Shown piece after piece: positions 25,028 to 33,583 of a DNA stretch of 64,000 bases. Below the pieces are notes generated by a model. It was not told the DNA's origin. It made no database searches and worked only from the letters and a program-made list of their open reading frames with translations. The first letter of the stretch is position 1. Every line of letters begins with the position of its first letter. Both the position numbers and the translations under genes were made by a program. Source of the stretch: an uncultured Spirochaetales bacterium (GTDB lineage Bacteria > Spirochaetota > Spirochaetia > Sphaerochaetales > Sphaerochaetaceae); assembly GCA_949282255.1 (NCBI GenBank), contig CASDPA010000005.1, positions 1 to 64,000 of the forward strand. Reading direction: 5' to 3'.

Positions 25028-25978
25028 ATGGATAATAAAAGCAAGCTCAACAACATTTGGGTGGTGTTCTTTCTAGCGATGCTCTGCTGCTTTTTGTGGG
25101 GTAGCGCAACACCTGCGATCAAAACCGGTTACAGGATTTTCTCAATTAATCCAGATGATACCTGGGCAATCATCCTTTTTGCCGGATTGAGGTTTTTCCT
25201 TGCAGGATTATTAGTGATCATTTTCCAGTCTCTGATGGAAAAAAAGTTTATAAAACCGGAAAAGAAAGCTTTCCCCTCTATTTTCAAATTATGCCTGGCC
25301 CAAACGGTAGTCCAATATTACTGCTATTATGTCGGGCTTGCCCATACCAGCGGGGTTACAGGAACAATCCTTTCAGGAGCTGGAGGATTCTGCTCCATTA
25401 TTCTTGCATGCCTTGTTTTCAGACAGGAGAAATTCACCAGTAACAAGATAATCGGTGTTCTGATGGGCCTTTTTGGAATCATTATCATGAACATATCTTT
25501 TTCTGGTAAAACTACGATACATTTTTCCTTTATGGGAGAAGGGCTCATCCTGCTTGCCCAGATAAGCTATGCGCTTTCCGGCATTCTTGTCAAAAAATAT
25601 TCCAAAGACTTCAGCGTTGTCATGCTCAGCGGATACCAGTTCATTCTCGGAGGACTGATAATGATTGCATCCGCACTCGCGGCAGGAGCAAGAATAGACA
25701 TGAATGTGGGTTTTTCTTCTTATGTGCTTCTATTGTACATGGCTCTTATTTCCGCAGTGGCTTATTCGCTTTGGGGTGTGCTTCTGAAATATAACCCGGT
25801 AAGCCGCGTCACAATATTCCATTTCATGGTTCCACTTTTTGGAGTGTTGCTGTCTGCGATATTCCTCAATGAAATCGACCAAGCACTTCAGCTCAACAAG
25901 CTCCTTGCGCTTTTGCTCGTATCACTTGGAATCTATACAGTAAATAGAAAGAATTCAAAAGAACCGTCAAATTTATGA
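25028..25978 (+). CDS. EamA-family (DMT) transporter
   Basis: A 316-aa protein with ten predicted helices in two EamA repeats, beginning FFLAMLCCFLWGSATPAIK, with the repeat-two counterpart LLAQISYALSGILVKKY. Drug/metabolite transporters of this type usually export amino acids or metabolites. AAGG precedes the ATG. Its 3' end overlaps the convergent glycosylase gene by 6 bp. Confidence 0.88.
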   Translation: MDNKSKLNNIWVVFFLAMLCCFLWGSATPAIKTGYRIFSINPDDTWAIILFAGLRFFLAGLLVIIFQSLMEKKFIKPEKKAFPSIFKLCLAQTVVQYYCYYVGLAHTSGVTGTILSGAGGFCSIILACLVFRQEKFTSNKIIGVLMGLFGIIIMNISFSGKTTIHFSFMGEGLILLAQISYALSGILVKKYSKDFSVVMLSGYQFILGGLIMIASALAAGARIDMNVGFSSYVLLLYMALISAVAYSLWGVLLKYNPVSRVTIFHFMVPLFGVLLSAIFLNEIDQALQLNKLLALLLVSLGIYTVNRKNSKEPSNL

Positions 25979-26461
25979 GCGGGCCTCGTCCCTGACCACG
26001 CTCCAAGCCTCCAATAAATGATCAAAAGACCAGGAGGCGTTTGCAGGAGAGGTCGAAGGAAGAACAAATGGTTTTATTCCAAAGGACGGATAACAGTATT
26101 TCATATAAAGATTGAATGCCCTGCTCCCATTTGTATAAACAGCTTTTATATCAGAAGAAGAGAATATAAGCGACAGATCATTTACAACCACATCCTTTAT
26201 GGAAGAATCGGACGAACCTACTATACGGCATGACCGCACCACATCCCACAGCGCAATATGCTCCTTATGTAAAAACTCCTTCTTATCCTCTATGCTCTCG
26301 AACTCATAGTCAAACAAAGCTTCCATTACCTTCCAAAAACGATTCTGCCGATGATGGTAAAAAAATCCGCCCTCCCTCGATTTAACAGATGGAAAAGAAC
26401 CTAAAATCAACACCTTGGATTGTCCGTCGAACACCGGAGGTATGTTATGAAAGACATTCAT
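25973..26461 (-). CDS. DNA-deoxyinosine glycosylase (UDG family 6)
   Basis: A 162-aa repair glycosylase that removes hypoxanthine from deaminated adenine in DNA. Family motifs are VLILGSFPSVKSREGG near the N-terminus, QNRFWKVM, LWDVV and the C-terminal LPSTSPANASW. The start at 26461 is required to keep the conserved N-terminus; no Shine-Dalgarno exists, but TATAAT sits 7 nt upstream. The 5' end therefore overlaps the divergent carboxypeptidase gene by 15 bp. Confidence 0.83.
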   Translation of the reverse strand: MNVFHNIPPVFDGQSKVLILGSFPSVKSREGGFFYHHRQNRFWKVMEALFDYEFESIEDKKEFLHKEHIALWDVVRSCRIVGSSDSSIKDVVVNDLSLIFSSSDIKAVYTNGSRAFNLYMKYCYPSFGIKPFVLPSTSPANASWSFDHLLEAWSVVRDEARS

Positions 26462-27358
26462 ATGCATGATTATATGCAAAAAAACTGGTTGTTTCATAGG
26501 TTGTTCTGTTATTATTATCAGGTGGAAAGAAAACAAAAGATCGCCCTAACCTGCTGTTCCAATGCAAGAAAAGAAAGTGAAAAGGATGAAATCGGAAAAC
26601 TTATAAGATGTCTGGAATCCATGGGATTGGAAACCGTTCAAAGTTCTTTCTTGTATTCTCAAGGCTCATATGAACTGAAAGCAAAAGAACTGATGGAATT
26701 TTATGAAAACAATAACATTTCAGATATCTTTGACATATCCGGTGGAAATTTATCCAATACCCTACTGCCCCTGCTTGATTATAAAACAATAGAAGAAAGT
26801 GAAAAAAGGCTATGGGGGTATAGCGATCTGACAGCTCTCATAAACGGAATATACCAAAAGACAGGAAGATCCTCGATGCTCTATCAAATCAGAAACTTGG
26901 TCAGGGATATGGAAGGCAGGCAAGAAAAAGAATTCAAAGACTATTATTTTGAAAATAAAAAGGATCTGCTTGATTTCTCTTTCTCGTTCATCCAAGGAGA
27001 CGGGATGCATGGTATTGTCGTTGGGGGCAATGTCAGATGTCTTTTAAAACTTGCAGGTACCCCATATTTTCCTGATATGAACGGATGTATACTCTTTTTG
27101 GAATCGTTACATGGAAATCCAGCACTAATTGAATCTTTTTTCTCCCAGCTTGAACAGATGGAGGTGTTTGAAAAAGCATCTGGAATTATCCTTGGCACTT
27201 TTACAGAAATGGAGGAAAAGAAATATTCCCCCAGTACGGCATCCTTGCTATCCCGGCATATCAGAAAGCCAATGCCTGTTGCAAAAACCTATGAAATAGG
27301 ACATGCATGCACCTCTAAGGCTTTAAGGATTGGAGAATATTTAAGCATAGAAAAATAA
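26447..27358 (+). CDS. LD-carboxypeptidase (peptidase S66)
   Basis: A 303-aa serine peptidase that trims tetrapeptide stems in murein recycling or cleaves related amide conjugates. The nucleophile Ser lies in WGYSDLTALI, the acidic residue in GGCILFLES-like NGCILFLESL, and the His in EIGHACTSKALRIG. GGAGG is 6 nt before the ATG, giving an extra N-terminal stretch of about 25 residues ahead of the usual KIALTCCSNA strand. A downstream GTG (26522) could yield the shorter form but lacks a binding site. Confidence 0.83.
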   Translation: MKDIHMHDYMQKNWLFHRLFCYYYQVERKQKIALTCCSNARKESEKDEIGKLIRCLESMGLETVQSSFLYSQGSYELKAKELMEFYENNNISDIFDISGGNLSNTLLPLLDYKTIEESEKRLWGYSDLTALINGIYQKTGRSSMLYQIRNLVRDMEGRQEKEFKDYYFENKKDLLDFSFSFIQGDGMHGIVVGGNVRCLLKLAGTPYFPDMNGCILFLESLHGNPALIESFFSQLEQMEVFEKASGIILGTFTEMEEKKYSPSTASLLSRHIRKPMPVAKTYEIGHACTSKALRIGEYLSIEK

Positions 27359-27379
27359 AGGTTGCCAATCCGGCAACCT
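27359..27379. terminator. Hairpin terminator after the carboxypeptidase gene
   Basis: AGGTTGCC-AATCC-GGCAACCT forms a perfect 8-bp stem immediately after the stop. The T-rich side (TTATTTTTCT) is on the minus strand, so it may also stop transcripts from the MATE gene. Confidence 0.55.
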
Positions 27380-27564
27380 CTACATCGATATGTTCATATT
27401 TTCTGAAATGCACCTATCCTGATTCTCTTACATGCCTGATGGCTTACACTTTATATTCCACCTCGTACTTTCGTTTCGTATGCGACCTCTTATAAAAGGG
27501 CAAAATTCCTTCGAACATTTAATATGTACAAAACCGATTCAAAAAGGATTGAGTAATGAAATAC

Positions 27565-28938
27565 TCAGGCTTTACACTTCTTTTGTCCAGCAAGGGTTTT
27601 CCTTTCGCTTAAAAGAAATAATATGGAAAGGATGCCTACAAAAAAAGCAGACGAAGGACCTGAATACAAAACACCTTCCACTCCGAAAAACTTTGGTAGA
27701 AACAGAACCAACGGAATCTGTATGACAATCTGACGGAGTACGACTAAAACAGAAGCTTTTACAGGTCTTGCGACAGATTGCAGAAAATAGGATGCAGCCA
27801 TCTGCACACCATCGAGAACCAAAAACATCAGAAAAATCCGCAGACATATCACCGAGAACCTGTTGTACAAAGGATCAGAGGAGCCGAATATGCTTACCAC
27901 AGCCATAGGGGCAAATTGGAAAACGACGGTTGCCAATCCTGTTATGACAATTGTTACGGCCAAAACATAGTAAAAGGTTTTCTTCACTCTGTCATAAAGT
28001 CCACAGCCGTAATTGAAACTGAAGATGGGCTGTGCGCCGGTCACCAATCCGGTAACGGCACATTGGATCAGAGTAAACACCTTCATGGTAACGCCAAGTG
28101 AGGTCATAGGAATTTCCGCCCCATAGCTGCTTTTTGCACCATAGTACACAAGAACATTGTTTTGTACGGCAACAACGACGACTATGGCAATCTGTGTGAA
28201 AAAACTGGACAGGCCGGATTTCGCAATTTGAAAAAGATGGGGAAAACAATCCATGAAAAACTTTTTCTCCAGACGTACCGACCTGGTCTTGCAAACCAGA
28301 TAATAAGCATTGATCAATGAATTTACCGCCATACCTGCAACGGTGGCCCATGCGGCTCCGGCAACACCCAAATCAAGTACGAATATTGCAAGAGGATCCC
28401 CAACGAGATTCACCACACAACCGGTAACCATTCCCATCATCGCATAAAACGGGCTGCCGTCCGCCCGTATGATGCTCATTGTGGCTCCGCAGAATACGCT
28501 GAAAACCATCCCGAGGCTTACTATCCTACCGTATTCGAGCGAATAACCGATGGTAAGCTCGGTCGCACCGAATAGCCAACATAACGGCTCAAGAAATATG
28601 TTATATACCATAGTTATAATAAGACCTGAGCCTAGAGCCCCGACAATACCGGAGGCCATGCCACGGGCAGCCATTTTCTTATCGCCGAGACCCATTTTGA
28701 TATTCATGTAGTTGGCAGTTCCATCACCAAAAAGGAGCGCAAAGGCTATTGCGAGCTGCATCATAGGGACGATGACATTTGTAGCCCCGTTGCCCAGATA
28801 TCCAACTCCTTGCCCTATGAATATCTGATCCACCATGTTATATACAGCATTCAAAACAAGAGAAATGATGCTGGGTACTGAAAACTTGATTAAAAGCCGG
28901 ACTATACTCCCACTTGCTAGCAGATTATTATCATTCAT
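27565..28938 (-). CDS. MATE-family efflux transporter
   Basis: A 457-aa protein with twelve predicted helices in two repeats. The MATE pattern is seen in NMVDQIFIGQGVG, GDGTANYMNIKMG and the second-repeat TGAQPIFSFNYG. Such pumps extrude cationic drugs or metabolites with Na+ or H+. The divergent LysR regulator 152 bp away probably controls it. GGAG lies 9 nt before the ATG. Confidence 0.9.
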   Translation of the reverse strand: MNDNNLLASGSIVRLLIKFSVPSIISLVLNAVYNMVDQIFIGQGVGYLGNGATNVIVPMMQLAIAFALLFGDGTANYMNIKMGLGDKKMAARGMASGIVGALGSGLIITMVYNIFLEPLCWLFGATELTIGYSLEYGRIVSLGMVFSVFCGATMSIIRADGSPFYAMMGMVTGCVVNLVGDPLAIFVLDLGVAGAAWATVAGMAVNSLINAYYLVCKTRSVRLEKKFFMDCFPHLFQIAKSGLSSFFTQIAIVVVVAVQNNVLVYYGAKSSYGAEIPMTSLGVTMKVFTLIQCAVTGLVTGAQPIFSFNYGCGLYDRVKKTFYYVLAVTIVITGLATVVFQFAPMAVVSIFGSSDPLYNRFSVICLRIFLMFLVLDGVQMAASYFLQSVARPVKASVLVVLRQIVIQIPLVLFLPKFFGVEGVLYSGPSSAFFVGILSILFLLSERKTLAGQKKCKA

Positions 28939-29057
28939 ATGCTACAACTCCATATATCTTATTGCTTTCAAAGAAATTGATTTGAAAATACTTCAAACCG
29001 GACGCAATAGAATATACATAAACTGCAAATATTTTTGAATTACAAAATCTTTAAATG

Positions 29058-29078
29058 ACATTAGATATTATCTAATGT
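29058..29078. promoter_or_regulatory. 21-bp perfect palindrome in the lysR promoter
   Basis: ACATTAGATA-T-TATCTAATGT is a perfect dyad. It fills the space between the lysR -35 (ATGACA, 29055-29060) and -10 (TATATT, 29079-29084), and a further half-site ATTAGATA follows at 29082-29089. Typical of an autoregulatory LysR site shared with the divergent MATE gene. Confidence 0.65.
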
Positions 29079-29090
29079 TATATTAGATAT

Positions 29091-29981
29091 ATGAATACAC
29101 AACAGCTTCTTTGCTTCATCGCCGCCGCAGACAAACTCAATTTCACGAAAGCCGCCGAAGAGCTTTATCTCACCCCACCAACAGTTACGCATCATATAAG
29201 AAAATTGGAGGAAGAGCTTGGGACCGAACTATTTGTACGAAATTCAAAGTATGTGAAGCTTACAGAGAAAGGCGAACTCTTTTATGAATATGCAAAGGAT
29301 ATAGTTGAAAAAGAACGGCTCGCGAAACGTCAGATGGATGAAATTAAAAATCCAGATTTGGATTTCATCAACATAGGATGTACAAGCGTTATGGAACTTA
29401 ATCTGCTGAAAAAGGTTTTGTCAGCATTCAGAAGCGCTTATCCCTCAATTTATCCCAAAATCACCATAAACAACTACTTCCAGATCTCAACGCTGTTCAA
29501 AAACGGACAGATAGACCTTTTCTTTGCCACCAGGGAAATGGTATTCAACAATCCGGACTGCACATTCCGAAAAATATATCAGGACAGGAATTATGCAATA
29601 ATCCCAAAAAGCTCACCTCTGTTTGGAAAAGCAGAAGTCTCCTTTGGCGATATGGAGAATGAGGTATTGATTACGCTCGATCACAAGCTTATTCCACATG
29701 AGCTCAGAAGCAATGTAAAAGACGTTCTTTCAAGCCATGCAAACAGACATTTCGATATAATCTGTGCAAGTGAATCCGAAAGTATCCTTCTTGCTGAATC
29801 AGGATATGGAATAACCATCCTTCCGGGTTATATGCTGCCAAATGACATTATCGATGTGCATATAGCCAGAATAAAAGAGGCAGACAGTTTGGATTACGGT
29901 ATTGCATACAATCCAAAATCCAGGGATCCTAAACTCAGAAAGCTGATACAGATCGTGCAAGATGAAACATCAGGGATGTAA
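29091..29981 (+). CDS. LysR-family transcriptional regulator
   Basis: A 296-aa regulator. The N-terminal helix-turn-helix reads FTKAAEELYLTPPTVTHHIRKLEEELG and the C-terminal part is the two-lobe inducer domain (INIGCTSVMEL, LAESGYGITILPGYM). No Shine-Dalgarno; the -10 ends 6 nt before the ATG, so the mRNA is probably leaderless. The 3' end overlaps the convergent HAD gene by 12 bp. Confidence 0.88.
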   Translation: MNTQQLLCFIAAADKLNFTKAAEELYLTPPTVTHHIRKLEEELGTELFVRNSKYVKLTEKGELFYEYAKDIVEKERLAKRQMDEIKNPDLDFINIGCTSVMELNLLKKVLSAFRSAYPSIYPKITINNYFQISTLFKNGQIDLFFATREMVFNNPDCTFRKIYQDRNYAIIPKSSPLFGKAEVSFGDMENEVLITLDHKLIPHELRSNVKDVLSSHANRHFDIICASESESILLAESGYGITILPGYMLPNDIIDVHIARIKEADSLDYGIAYNPKSRDPKLRKLIQIVQDETSGM

Positions 29982-30758
29982 AAGATTTCTTTCTATCCAG
30001 GCCGCAAGCCCATCTTCATCGTTAGTCAGGCATACCTCGTCGGCAGCATTTTTAACATGCTCCGGCGCATTTCCCATAGCAACCGCATAGCCGGAAGCAG
30101 CAAACATCGCCAGATCATTATCATAATCGCCAAAACAGATCGAATCGGAAATATCAATACCAAGATAGGAGCATATCGTCCGGACTGCAAACCCCTTATC
30201 AATGCCAGGGGCGTTGACTTCCACATAACGGGAAGAAGAGGGTGCAATGGAATAGGACGGAAGAAGTTTTTTCGCTTCCACCAGGAATTTATGGCAGCAG
30301 GAAGGGTCTCCGACTGCAAGAAACTTGTGCACATCCGTTTTTTGCGACATCATATCCGCCGGTTCTGCAGCACCAGCAGCCCCGACAATCCTCTTTTCCA
30401 AATCATAACAGCTGTTGAAGCTGTCTGCTCCCCAATGGGATGAATAGAAATACAAATAATCCATCCCGATACGTCTTGTAAGATTAAGACAAGTGGAAAC
30501 CGCACTTGGCAAAAGGGGTGTTGATGAGATTATCCTGCAATCATCGTCGAATATGCAGGCCCCGTTCAATGAGGAAACATACATGGGAAATCCAAGCTCA
30601 TCCATTATCGGAGAGAGCCCATCAAGGCATCGGCCGGAACACAGCACAGTAATACAGCCTTTTTCAGAAGCCTTCCTCAAAGCGTTTTTAGTCCTTTCGC
30701 TTACAATATTGCTGCTGTTCAAAAGGGTTCCATCTATGTCAATAAAAAGCACTTTCAT
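29970..30758 (-). CDS. HAD-superfamily Cof-type phosphatase
   Basis: A 262-aa hydrolase with motif I FIDIDGTLL (Asp nucleophile), motif II VLCSGR, a conserved Lys and motif IV ICFGDYDNDLAMF. The cap is of the Cof/type IIB class acting on sugar phosphates or flavin/pyridoxal phosphates. The ATG at 30758 has GGAGGG 5 nt upstream; a start five codons earlier lacks it. Confidence 0.87.
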   Translation of the reverse strand: MKVLFIDIDGTLLNSSNIVSERTKNALRKASEKGCITVLCSGRCLDGLSPIMDELGFPMYVSSLNGACIFDDDCRIISSTPLLPSAVSTCLNLTRRIGMDYLYFYSSHWGADSFNSCYDLEKRIVGAAGAAEPADMMSQKTDVHKFLAVGDPSCCHKFLVEAKKLLPSYSIAPSSSRYVEVNAPGIDKGFAVRTICSYLGIDISDSICFGDYDNDLAMFAASGYAVAMGNAPEHVKNAADEVCLTNDEDGLAAWIERNLLHP

Positions 30759-30840
30759 ATTTTCCCTCCGCATTTAGGAAAAAGCTTTTACCCCGCCCTA
30801 CTTTACAGTTTTTCTAATTCAATGGAAAGAGGGTCCGCTA

Positions 30841-31404
30841 CTATAAGATACCCTGCTTCCACTCCCTTCTTAAAATCGAGTAGATAGCACAATCGCATAT
30901 GCCCATGTTGTTTTTCCCATATTGCCTTAAAATTCCTTCTCTCGTCATGCCGCACCTTTCCATAACCCTTCCGCTTCTGGCATTTGCCACATCATGAAGA
31001 GCCTCTATTCTTAGGGCGCCAACATCAGAGAAGAGAAAACCAATTACAGCAGAAAGCGCTTCGCTCATATACCCGCAGTTCCATGATCCATGAGAGAGAC
31101 AGTAACCAATTTGAAAAGAACTGCTTTCTTCTTTTATTTCCACAACGCTTATGTTTCCAAGAAGCCTATCTGTACCTTTTTCGGCAATCGCCCAGTTGTA
31201 GTAATCCTTTTTCTGATAGCAAGGAATCCAGGAAGAAAGGATATCACGAGTGACAGAGCTGTCTTTATGACTAGGCCATGTAAGATACTTTGTAACTCTG
31301 TCGTCATTAGCCCACGACGAAAACATCTCCTCTGCATCTGAAATAGCAAAAGGCCTGAGAAGAAGTCTTTCAGTCTCTATTTTCTTTGTGCCCATATGCT
31401 CCAT
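30841..31404 (-). CDS. GNAT acetyltransferase (RimJ/RimL type)
   Basis: A 187-aa protein opening ETERLLLRPF, with the acceptor-side W and the acetyl-CoA block QIGYCLSHGSWNCGYMSEAL. ARSGRVMERCGM is the family C-terminal motif. It probably acetylates an N-terminal or small-molecule amine. AAGGAG lies 6 nt before the ATG. Confidence 0.82.
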   Translation of the reverse strand: MEHMGTKKIETERLLLRPFAISDAEEMFSSWANDDRVTKYLTWPSHKDSSVTRDILSSWIPCYQKKDYYNWAIAEKGTDRLLGNISVVEIKEESSSFQIGYCLSHGSWNCGYMSEALSAVIGFLFSDVGALRIEALHDVANARSGRVMERCGMTREGILRQYGKNNMGICDCAIYSILRREWKQGIL

Positions 31405-31481
31405 TGTTTGCTCCTTATTTATAGGACATATAGCATTCTCTAAAAGACATATCAAGAGAGAGAAAAAACTTGCTCAAAGTT

Positions 31482-31498
31482 AGTTTATATTATAAACT
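31482..31498. promoter_or_regulatory. 17-bp palindromic operator
   Basis: AGTTTATA-T-TATAAACT is a perfect dyad overlapping the promoter region of the membrane protein/winged-helix operon. Autoregulation by the small winged-helix protein encoded in that operon is the simplest reading. Confidence 0.5.
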
Positions 31499-31524
31499 TA
31501 TTTATACTAAAAAGGAGAAAAGAT

Positions 31525-32163
31525 ATGCCTCATAGTGAAACCGAAATCAAAAAAGCATTGGAAGATATAAAGGAAATGAAAAACATCCTTGAACGCGGTC
31601 TTCCCAGACTCAGAAAAATATTTCTTACCCCTGCTTTCGGATGGCTTTGCATCTCACAAGCTGTTTTCTTCATCCTCATAATGACAATATACGGCCTTTT
31701 CAAAGGGGTAAAAAATATTGGAATAATCATCGCTATCCTGATTGTAATTGACTGTATTGCAGCAGGCAAATGGAAGTTGGACATATTCCGCCATGGCGCA
31801 AAGAATGAGGAATACGATGGGAGCATCCTCTCTTTCTTCAAGCTTCCTTTTATAAAGGAACTGTTAAACGTAGGATATATTCTTGTCGGTAATACAATAA
31901 TTATCTCGCTGCTTGTTGCACTAAGGATGAACAGCTTATGGCTCCTCTATCCCCTGCTATTTTCCGGCATCGGTGTGACTTTCCTTTCCTACGGAGCAAT
32001 ACTCAAATCCTATTCCTACAAACTGGCAGGAATTGCTGGTATGCTTATTTCTTTCATTTCTGTAATGCTGTATGATGGCAGAATGGAGCTATGGGTTGCA
32101 GGAGGATCAGCAATACTTCTTTTGACCTGCGGGCTAGCAATACTGAAGGAAGGAAAATCCTGA
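31525..32163 (+). CDS. Polytopic membrane protein of unknown function
   Basis: A 212-aa protein: a charged amphipathic N-terminus (residues 1-30), then five or six hydrophobic segments. I do not recognise a named family. The next gene, a winged-helix regulator, starts on its stop codon (TGATG), a pairing seen in regulator-sensor couples where the membrane protein modulates the repressor. AAAGGAG precedes the ATG. Confidence 0.6.
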   Translation: MPHSETEIKKALEDIKEMKNILERGLPRLRKIFLTPAFGWLCISQAVFFILIMTIYGLFKGVKNIGIIIAILIVIDCIAAGKWKLDIFRHGAKNEEYDGSILSFFKLPFIKELLNVGYILVGNTIIISLLVALRMNSLWLLYPLLFSGIGVTFLSYGAILKSYSYKLAGIAGMLISFISVMLYDGRMELWVAGGSAILLLTCGLAILKEGKS

Positions 32164-32459
32164 TGGATGAGAGACTATTCAAGACGATCCACGAGAGGGC
32201 AAGATTAAAAATACTTACGTATCTTGCCTCAAAGGAAAATCTGTCAGCTTCCTTCAATGAAATAAAAGAGCAGTTTTCATTTACTTCGGGAAACCTTTCC
32301 ATACAGTTGAAGAATCTAGAGGAAGCCAACCTGATAACCGTGGACAAATCATTTTCAAACAGACGGCCACTGACATGCATCACGCTCACAGAAAATGGCA
32401 GGAAGGCGCTGCTTGACTATGTGGATGAAATGGAGAAGCTCTTTAAAAGCCTCAAATGA
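32163..32459 (+). CDS. Small winged-helix transcriptional regulator
   Basis: A 98-aa one-domain DNA-binding protein: KTIHERARLKILTYLAS, then FNEIKEQFSFTSGNLSIQL as recognition region and the beta wing with RRPLTCITLTENGRKAL. It resembles HTH_34/MarR-like single-domain repressors. The start ATG shares one base with the stop of the membrane-protein gene. Confidence 0.75.
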   Translation: MDERLFKTIHERARLKILTYLASKENLSASFNEIKEQFSFTSGNLSIQLKNLEEANLITVDKSFSNRRPLTCITLTENGRKALLDYVDEMEKLFKSLK

Positions 32460-32507
32460 AACACCAAGCTGATTGCAAAATCATTTCACCGGCTATACAA
32501 TCTTTGC

Positions 32508-33020
32508 ATGGATGAACTTTTAATAAGAAAAGCATCGGCAGACGATGCAAAATCCCTTGTAACCGAATTTCTTCCGCTTTTAGGAAGCCAAACTGATAAT
32601 CTCTCATTCGGCAAAGAAGGCCTTTCAGTAAGCATTGAAGATGAGGCACGCTACCTTGAGCAAAGCAATGATGAAAAGAATATCTATCTTGTTGCCGTTT
32701 TAAATGGAAAGATCATCGGAACCTGCCAGGCAAACCAGATGAGAAGGAGATTTAAGCACCGGTCGGAAATAGCCATTGGACTTCTAAAAGAATACTGGGG
32801 CAGAGGCTATGCCTCAAAGATGCTTGAACAATTGATCAAGCTGGCAAAAGAGAAAGGCACAGAAATCCTGCAGCTGGAAGTGCTGTCGGACAACACCAGG
32901 GCTATTAAACTCTATACCCGTCATGGCTTTTCCATTGTAGGGCATTATAGAAATTTCTCATTTACAAATGGCTCATATCATGATGCTGAGATTATGGAGC
33001 TTATGCTTTGTCAAAGCTGA
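32508..33020 (+). CDS. GNAT acetyltransferase
   Basis: A 170-aa protein with the acetyl-CoA loop LLKEYWGRGYASKML and the terminal RAIKLYTRHGFSIVG motif. TTGCAA-N17-TACAAT sits 6 nt before the ATG and there is no Shine-Dalgarno, so it appears leaderless. Its 3' end overlaps another acetyltransferase gene by 20 bp in convergent orientation. Confidence 0.82.
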   Translation: MDELLIRKASADDAKSLVTEFLPLLGSQTDNLSFGKEGLSVSIEDEARYLEQSNDEKNIYLVAVLNGKIIGTCQANQMRRRFKHRSEIAIGLLKEYWGRGYASKMLEQLIKLAKEKGTEILQLEVLSDNTRAIKLYTRHGFSIVGHYRNFSFTNGSYHDAEIMELMLCQS

Positions 33021-33525
33021 CGGCATAAATAGTGTGCGGCATTACAAAACCGTAATAATGCTTGACAAAGCGTCCGATGGGTTTCATCCCATTTTTCAAG
33101 GCCACATTAATCGAAGGGAGGTTATTATCTCTTATTATTGAGCATACACTTTTCAAGGAAAGCTTTTCAAATGCGAACTCCTTTACCGCTTTTGCCGCTT
33201 CAGATGCATACCCGTTATGCCAATATCTGCGGTTGAAGAGATAACCTATTTCCGATACCTTCCCGTACGGAGTATCCTGCCATGAGAGCCCGCACTGCCC
33301 GATAAGAACACCATCCTCTTTTCTTATCACGGCAAGCAATCCGTATCCATATTCCGAATATGTGGCAATCTGACGGGATATCCAATCATCCACCTCGATA
33401 TCGGAAAATGCATGCTCATACGCATACATCGTCTCTTTATCCTGCAGTATCGCTGCTATATCAGCTCGATCAGAAAAAGACATCTTACGCAGATAAAGCC
33501 TTTCGGTCTCAATTAAGTTTTCCAT
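33001..33525 (-). CDS. GNAT acetyltransferase (RimJ/RimL type)
   Basis: A 174-aa protein beginning IETERLYLRKMS, with EIGYLFNRRYWHNGYASEA as CoA-binding block and NLPSINVALKNGMK near the end. TATACT lies 12 nt before the ATG, so any leader would be only a few bases. Substrate unknown. Confidence 0.8.
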   Translation of the reverse strand: MENLIETERLYLRKMSFSDRADIAAILQDKETMYAYEHAFSDIEVDDWISRQIATYSEYGYGLLAVIRKEDGVLIGQCGLSWQDTPYGKVSEIGYLFNRRYWHNGYASEAAKAVKEFAFEKLSLKSVCSIIRDNNLPSINVALKNGMKPIGRFVKHYYGFVMPHTIYAVSFDKA

Positions 33526-33583
33526 ATTCTATCTCATAGTATAAATTACATTCCGAAATTAGAATGATATATTCCATATCAGA

